Shown here: positions 59,533 through 64,000 of the stretch, one piece after another
Layout of the letters: each line of letters opens with the position of its first letter
How positions within the stretch are numbered: the stretch's first letter is position 1
Assembly: GCF_027270315.1 (NCBI RefSeq)
Contig: NZ_CP114413.1
Location: 6,882,001 to 6,946,000 of the forward strand
Length of the DNA stretch: 64,000 bases
Direction of reading: 5' to 3'
Origin: Streptomyces cinnabarinus
Lineage (GTDB): Bacteria; Actinomycetota; Actinomycetes; Streptomycetales; Streptomycetaceae
Program-made: the position numbers and the translations under genes
Notes under the pieces: generated by a model
What the model was told of the DNA's origin: nothing
Seen by the model: the letters and a program-made list of their open reading frames with translations, nothing else
The model's database searches: none

Positions 59533-61335
59533 TTGCGTACCTCTCCCCCCGTGCGACGGAAGCTGATATCCGTCGCCGCGGTCTCCGCCGCGCTGTTCAC
59601 GGCCGCTACCGCCACGGTGGCCGTCGCCCAGGACTCCGCCACCACCAAGGACGCCCCCACCGCCCGTACCGAGGCGGCCCCCGGCGCCCCGGCCGAGCGC
59701 CTCATCGTCGGCTACAAGTCCGGCGCCGCCGAGGCGAAGTCGAACAAGGCCGCCGACGCGGACGCCGCCGCCAAGGGCAAGGAGGCCGGCGAGTCGCTGG
59801 ACTTCCAGCGCCGCCTCGGCACCGGCGCCGCCCTCGTCGACCTCGGCGAGGACCTCACCAAGGCCGATGTCGCCGACGTCGTCGCCGAGTACCAGGCCGA
59901 CCCGCAGGTCGCCTACGTCGTACCGGACCGGCTGAACAAGCCGCTGGCCACGCCGAATGACACCGAGTACGGCAAGCAGTGGGACCTGTTCGAGACCACC
60001 GCGGGCATGAACGTGCCGGGTGCCTGGGACGTCGCCACCGGCACCGGAGTCACCGTCGCCGTCATCGACACCGGCTATGTCACCCACTCCGACCTCGCCG
60101 CGAACATCGTCGGCGGCTACGACTTCATCTCGGACACCACCGTCGCGGGCGACGGCAACGGCCGGGACAGCAACCCGGCCGACGTGGGCGACTGGACCGC
60201 CGCCAACCAGTGCGCCTCCGGTGACCCGGCCTACGACTCCTCCTGGCACGGCACGCACGTGGCCGGCACGATCGCCGGTGTCACCAACAACGGCAAGGGC
60301 GTCGCCGGTATCGCCTACGGCGCGAAGGTCTCCCCGCTGCGCGTGCTCGGCAAGTGCGGCGGCTACGACTCCGACATCATCGACGCCATCACCTGGGCAT
60401 CCGGCGGCACCGTCTCCGGTGTTCCGGCCAACACCAACGTCGCCAAGGTCATCAACATGAGCCTCGGTGGCGGCGGCACCTGCTCCACCGCGACCCAGAA
60501 CGCGATCAACGGCGCCGTGAACCGCGGCACCACCGTCGTCGTCGCGGCGGGCAACAGCAACGCCAACGCGGCCAACTACTCGCCGGCCAGCTGCGCCAAC
60601 GTGATCAGCGTCGCGGCCGCCGACCGGCAGGGCAACCGCGCCTCCTACTCCAACTACGGCACCGTCGTCGACATCGCCGCCCCCGGCGGTGAGACCGCCA
60701 CCACCGCCAACGGCATCCTGTCCACGCTGAACTCCGGCGCGCAGGGTCCGGGCGCGGAGAGCTACGAGTACTACCAGGGCACCAGCATGGCCGCCCCGCA
60801 CATCGCGGGTCTCGCCGCGCTGATGAAGTCGGCGAACTCCGAGCTGACCCCGGCCCAGATCGAGTCCGCGATCAAGACCAACTCGCGGGCTCTGGCCGGT
60901 ACTTGCTCCGGTGGCTGCGGCGCGGGCCTGGCGGACGCGACCAAGACGGTGCAGGCGGTGAGCGGCTCCGGCGGCGGCTCCACGGGGGGCACCACCTTCA
61001 CCAGCACCTCGGCCGTCTCCATCCCGGACGCCGGCTCCGCGATCGAGTCCCCGATCACGGTCTCCGGCCGCACCGGCAACGCCCCCTCGGCGCTCCAGGT
61101 CGGCGTGGACATCACCCACACCTGGCGCGGTGACCTGGTCATCGACCTGGTGGCGCCGGACGGTTCGACGTACCGCCTGAAGTCCGCCAGCTCCTCGGAC
61201 TCCGCGGACAACGTCATCGCCACCTACACGGTGAACGCCTCCAGCGAGGTCGCGAACGGCACCTGGAAGCTGCGGGTGCAGGACACGGCGGCGCAGGACA
61301 CGGGTCGGATCAACAGCTGGAAGCTGACCTTCTGA
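59533..61335 (+). CDS. Secreted subtilisin-family serine protease with P-domain
   Basis: A 600-residue secreted protease. Signal peptide to about AVAQ (33), inhibitor-like propeptide to about 140, S8 catalytic domain with Asp179 (VAVIDTGYV), His239 (SWHGTHVAG), the oxyanion Asn in VVAAGNSN, and Ser418 (GTSMAAPH). A Gly/Ser linker leads to a P-domain (about 495-600: SIPDAGSAIESPITVSG, THTWRGDLVIDLVAPDG). P-domains stabilise or aid secretion of such proteases. The TTG start is supported by AAAGG seven bases upstream and by the signal peptide. Confidence 0.93.
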   Translation: MRTSPPVRRKLISVAAVSAALFTAATATVAVAQDSATTKDAPTARTEAAPGAPAERLIVGYKSGAAEAKSNKAADADAAAKGKEAGESLDFQRRLGTGAALVDLGEDLTKADVADVVAEYQADPQVAYVVPDRLNKPLATPNDTEYGKQWDLFETTAGMNVPGAWDVATGTGVTVAVIDTGYVTHSDLAANIVGGYDFISDTTVAGDGNGRDSNPADVGDWTAANQCASGDPAYDSSWHGTHVAGTIAGVTNNGKGVAGIAYGAKVSPLRVLGKCGGYDSDIIDAITWASGGTVSGVPANTNVAKVINMSLGGGGTCSTATQNAINGAVNRGTTVVVAAGNSNANAANYSPASCANVISVAAADRQGNRASYSNYGTVVDIAAPGGETATTANGILSTLNSGAQGPGAESYEYYQGTSMAAPHIAGLAALMKSANSELTPAQIESAIKTNSRALAGTCSGGCGAGLADATKTVQAVSGSGGGSTGGTTFTSTSAVSIPDAGSAIESPITVSGRTGNAPSALQVGVDITHTWRGDLVIDLVAPDGSTYRLKSASSSDSADNVIATYTVNASSEVANGTWKLRVQDTAAQDTGRINSWKLTF

Positions 61336-61359
61336 GCTGAAGCTCCGACCGCTTGAGCG

Positions 61360-61400
61360 GACGGGCCGGCCGGTGCGGATGGGGCATCGGCCGGCCCGTC
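61360..61400. terminator. Bidirectional hairpin terminator
   Basis: GACGGGCCGGCC (61360-61371) pairs perfectly with 61389-61400; an inner GATG/CATC pair extends the structure. It lies between the stops of the convergent protease and NmrA-like genes. Confidence 0.85.
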
Positions 61401-61401
61401 G

Positions 61402-62265
61402 TCATGTCCCGTCGCCGCGGAACGCGGCCAGATGACCGAGCGCCCACCGCCGGTAGTCCCCGGCGGGCCGCCCCAGCAGTTCTGCGACGGTGGGGTCCAC
61501 CTCCGACTTCGCCCCGGCCCGGCCCCGGGACGCGCTCTCCGCGAGCGCCTCGGCGATCGGTGCCGGATAGCGTACGAGCAGCCGCCGCCGGGCTTCTTCC
61601 TCGCTCAACTCGTCGAACGCCAAGGGCCGTTCCAGCAGTTCGCCGAGGATCTTCGTCTGGTCCACGGGGCTGATCGCCTCCGGGCCGGTGAGCGGGTACG
61701 CCCGCCCGGCGTGCGCCTCGGGTGCCAGCAGCGTCAGCGCCGCCACGTCCGCGATGTCCTGGGGATCGACGGTGGCGTTGACCGCTGTACCGCACGCGGC
61801 CCGCACCACGCCCTCCGCGCGGATGGAGATGGCCCAGCCGAGCGTGTTGGACATGAACGCGCGCGGCCGCAGATGCGTCCACAACAGGCCGGAGTCAGTG
61901 ACGAGTTGCTCGTTGTCGCGCTGCCAGGTCGTGATCAGGTCGGTGGCGTCGAGGTCGGTGACCGCGAGCGCCGACAGCTTCACCACATGCCGGAGCCCGC
62001 CGGCGCGCGCCGCCGCCAGGAAGTGCTCGTCATGGGCGTGCGTCAGCGGGTTCGCGGTGACCAGCAGTGCAGACGTCACACCCGTCAGCGCCCGCCGCAG
62101 ACTCCCCGGATCGTCGAAGTCGCCGCCCACCACCTCGACTTGCGGCCCGGCGAGGTCCGCGGCCCGCTCCGGGCGGCGGGTCAGCAGCCGCAGGGGAACG
62201 GTGCCGCGCAGGCGGCGCGCGACCAGCCCGCCGACCGTGCCGGTCGCCCCGGTGAGCAGGATCAT
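61402..62265 (-). CDS. NmrA-like NAD(P)-binding reductase/epimerase
   Basis: A 287-residue atypical SDR. MILLTGATGTVGGLVARRL is the NAD(P) loop, then VEVVGGDFDDPGSL and ALLVTANPL. TWQRDNEQLVTDSGLLWTHLRPRAFMSN replaces the usual Tyr-x3-Lys, as in NmrA/quinone-reductase-like proteins. Its ATG overlaps the receptor gene stop by four bases, so it is co-expressed with the butyrolactone receptor. It may reduce the butenolide intermediate or simply be a target gene. Confidence 0.83.
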   Translation of the reverse strand: MILLTGATGTVGGLVARRLRGTVPLRLLTRRPERAADLAGPQVEVVGGDFDDPGSLRRALTGVTSALLVTANPLTHAHDEHFLAAARAGGLRHVVKLSALAVTDLDATDLITTWQRDNEQLVTDSGLLWTHLRPRAFMSNTLGWAISIRAEGVVRAACGTAVNATVDPQDIADVAALTLLAPEAHAGRAYPLTGPEAISPVDQTKILGELLERPLAFDELSEEEARRRLLVRYPAPIAEALAESASRGRAGAKSEVDPTVAELLGRPAGDYRRWALGHLAAFRGDGT

Positions 62266-62930
62266 GGCTCGTCCCTCCGCACCAGCTCCCCGTCCTCGCC
62301 GAGCGCGGCGAGGATCCGCGCGCCCCGGTCCGGGGCGGTGTCGAGCCGGCCCAGCAGCCCCGGCACCGCGATGCTCGGCAGGACGTGCGCCCACAGCACC
62401 GAGATGCGGTGGCCGAGATCCTCCCGGCCGGTCAGCGCCCGGGACATCAGCTGAATGCCGGCGAAGGACCCGACCAGCAGCTCCACGGTGTCCCTGGCCA
62501 CGACTGTGGGCAGCAACTCGCCCTGCTTGTCGGCCTCTTCCAGCAGGTCGATCACATGGTCGGCCCACTGCCGGAAGGGCCCGGAGTGGTCGACCCCGGG
62601 AGGCGTGGCCTGGTCCACGGTCAGTCGCACACTGCCCTGCAGCAGCGGGTTGCTCAGCAGGCGCCGGCCGTAGACGAAGCTCATGTCCACGATCTCCTGG
62701 AGCTTGCACGGCTGCGGCGGCACCGCGCCGAACGGCACCTGCTCGTCCAGCACCGCCTGGGCGAGGGACTCCTTGGAAGGGAAGTGGAAGTACAGGGCGC
62801 CCTTGGTGACCTCGGCCCGCTCCAGCACCATGGAGATCGTCGTGGAGGCGTAGCCGTGCTCGTCGAACACCGCACCCGCGGCTTCCAGGATCGCTCTGCG
62901 CGTCCTGATGGCGCGTTCCTGCTTCGCCAT
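62262..62930 (-). CDS. TetR-family gamma-butyrolactone receptor (ScbR/ArpA type)
   Basis: A 222-residue TetR protein. The N-terminal helix-turn-helix AKQERAIRTRRAILEAAGAVFDEHGYASTTISMVLERAEVTKGALYFHFPSKESLAQAVL is the classic form of ScbR/ArpA receptors (a DNA-binding domain of about 60 residues). The ligand domain carries VDQATPPGVDHSGPFRQWADHVIDLL and a conserved Trp. It binds an autoregulator and releases DNA. ATG 62930 is chosen because MAKQERA is the family start. It is divergent from the afsA-type gene with a fitting box between. Confidence 0.9.
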   Translation of the reverse strand: MAKQERAIRTRRAILEAAGAVFDEHGYASTTISMVLERAEVTKGALYFHFPSKESLAQAVLDEQVPFGAVPPQPCKLQEIVDMSFVYGRRLLSNPLLQGSVRLTVDQATPPGVDHSGPFRQWADHVIDLLEEADKQGELLPTVVARDTVELLVGSFAGIQLMSRALTGREDLGHRISVLWAHVLPSIAVPGLLGRLDTAPDRGARILAALGEDGELVRRDEP

Positions 62931-63018
62931 AAGGGCCCCTCCGATGCGCCGAGTTGACGGGATGGCCCACAGTGCGACGGCGCGGACGCGCACCGATCCT
63001 GGTCACCCTGGTCTCATT

Positions 63019-63042
63019 GAAAACAAACCGGTCGGCTCGTAC
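63019..63042. promoter_or_regulatory. ScbR-type autoregulatory element inside the synthase promoter
   Basis: The left half AAACAAACCGG and the right half CGGCTCGTAC form an imperfect palindrome like known ARE/ScbR boxes (AAACAAACCGG, one base, CGGTTTGTTT). It fills the 17-base gap between TTGAAA (63017-63022) and TACTCT (63040-63045), a good promoter for the AfsA-type gene, and would block it. Confidence 0.75.
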
Positions 63043-63106
63043 TCTAGCGCTCACGGCACGGGCACCTCGCCGTCTGTCAACACTGTCGGGGGAGCCAGGG
63101 AGAGAC

Positions 63107-64000
63107 ATGCCTGAATTGCCGCAACTCGTCGATTTCCCTACGGCGTCCGACGCCCTCACCGCCGCCGTGCCCCGCCAGTTGGTGCATCGCGCGGCCTTCG
63201 CCGAGACCCTCCTCACCGGCTGGCGGCGGATCGGAACCGACCAGTTCAGGGTAGCCGCGCAATGGCCGCGAGCCCATCCGCTGCACGTTTCGAGCGACCG
63301 TACCGCATACGAGCCGCTGCTCGTCACCGAAACCGTCCGCCAGGGCGGCACGCTCCTCGCCCACACCGAGTACGACGTGCCGCTGGACCACCGGTTCGTG
63401 TTGCAGGAACTGCGTGTCAGTACCCGGCCCGAACACCTCGCCGTGGGTCCGGCACCCGCCGAACCGGTCGTCGACATCACGATCTTCGACGTCCGGCGCC
63501 GCGCCGGACGCGTGGTCGCCTTCCACCTCACCGCGACCGTGACCATCGAGAACACGCAGGTCGCGAGCGCGTTCTTCGCCGCCTCCTGGACCAGCGAACC
63601 GGTCTACCGCAGACTGCGCGGCGGCCGAACGGCCGCCAACGTCCAGGCACTTGACCCACCGCCCGGAGTGCCGCCCGCCCTGGTGGAGCGCACGGTCCCC
63701 GCCGATGTCGTCCTGGCCCGGCCGGACCGTCCGGGGCGCTGGCAGTTGCGCGTGGATACCGCGCATCCCGTTTTTTTCGACCACCCCCTGGATCATGTCC
63801 CCGGCATGCTGCTCCTGGAGGCGGCCGGTCAGGCGGCCCGGGTGACAGGAGGCGGGCGGCGCGCCCCCATATCCTTCCACGCGACCTTCGACCGGTATGC
63901 GGAGCTGGATCAGCCCACGTGGATCGAGGCGGAGCCCGGTCCGGACGATCAGCTCCAAGTCATCGGTGTGCAAGGGGATTCAGCAGTCTTCGCATGCCGG
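63107..64000 (+). CDS. AfsA/ScbA-family gamma-butyrolactone synthase (3' end outside window)
   Basis: Open from the ATG at 63107 to the last base, 298 codons; AfsA is about 301 residues, so only the very end is missing. The first hot-dog repeat has PRQLVHRAAFAETLLTGWRR near residue 22, the second HPVFFDHPLDHVPGMLLLEAAGQAAR near 220, both family signatures. AfsA joins a beta-ketoacyl chain to dihydroxyacetone phosphate to form the butyrolactone precursor. AGGGAGAG precedes the ATG. It is divergent from the receptor gene and likely repressed through the box at 63019-63042. Confidence 0.92.
   Translation, partial: MPELPQLVDFPTASDALTAAVPRQLVHRAAFAETLLTGWRRIGTDQFRVAAQWPRAHPLHVSSDRTAYEPLLVTETVRQGGTLLAHTEYDVPLDHRFVLQELRVSTRPEHLAVGPAPAEPVVDITIFDVRRRAGRVVAFHLTATVTIENTQVASAFFAASWTSEPVYRRLRGGRTAANVQALDPPPGVPPALVERTVPADVVLARPDRPGRWQLRVDTAHPVFFDHPLDHVPGMLLLEAAGQAARVTGGGRRAPISFHATFDRYAELDQPTWIEAEPGPDDQLQVIGVQGDSAVFACR

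Overview
The window is about 72 percent G+C, nearly wall to wall with genes, full of GTG and TTG starts and of stop/start overlaps (ATGA, GTGA). It carries a four-gene conservon, a DUF574-type methyltransferase, SpoIIE-type phosphatases and an AfsA/ScbR-type butyrolactone pair. Together these point to a Streptomyces chromosome; I cannot name the species. I saw no tRNA, rRNA, CRISPR array, insertion sequence or phage gene.

Layout. (1) 1-5497 (+): end of an unusual biosynthetic operon: O-methyltransferase, AurF-type di-iron N-oxygenase, two tandem dCTP-deaminase-like proteins with complementary active-site losses, a GT4 glycosyltransferase, HAD phosphatase, CutC-like barrel protein and HIT hydrolase. 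(2) 5632-11682: a GntR/UTRA regulator divergent from a coupled operon of a PhyH dioxygenase, an unrecognised 439-residue protein, a PLP decarboxylase, a GNAT acetyltransferase and an MFS exporter; a 14-bp palindrome lies between the two. (3) 11824-18508: housekeeping and regulatory genes (GAF-PP2C phosphatase, lipoprotein, UPF0104 flippase-like protein, DUF574 methyltransferase, PucR-type regulator, DUF4142 protein). (4) 18627-29618: a Zur-box-like palindrome followed by ten coupled genes: ATP-grasp ligase, DUF364-type 'heavy-metal chelation' protein, cysteine-synthase-like PLP enzyme, enolase-superfamily dipeptide epimerase, MFS exporter, methyltransferase and a complete peptide/nickel-type ABC importer. 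I read this as a candidate NRPS-independent zincophore system and the best candidate here for something undescribed. (5) 29651-32356: a large multidomain phosphatase/kinase switch protein. (6) 32381-40344: a cell-envelope island with a GT-C-like membrane protein, a molybdopterin oxidoreductase with a cytochrome-b-like anchor, a methyltransferase, DUF2064 protein, GT2, a two-component pair and an NAD-dependent epimerase. (7) 40432-45736: barstar-like protein, a second two-component system and a flavin electron-transfer operon (ferric-reductase-like protein, FMN-binding protein, ApbE). (8) 47107-54645: an osmoprotectant ABC transporter whose binding-protein gene is separated from its ATPase and permeases by an inverted conservon. 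(9) 54656-61335: secreted proteins (GH43/AbfB, LPMO, subtilisin with P-domain). (10) 61402-64000: a butyrolactone autoregulator locus (NmrA-like reductase, ScbR-type receptor, AfsA-type synthase cut by the window end).

How they work together: in region 4 export, chelation and re-import would form a closed metal-scavenging loop switched on by zinc starvation. In region 10 the receptor would sit on a box between the -35 and -10 of the synthase promoter. In region 7 ApbE would attach FMN to the exported FMN-binding protein, which would take electrons from the membrane flavocytochrome.
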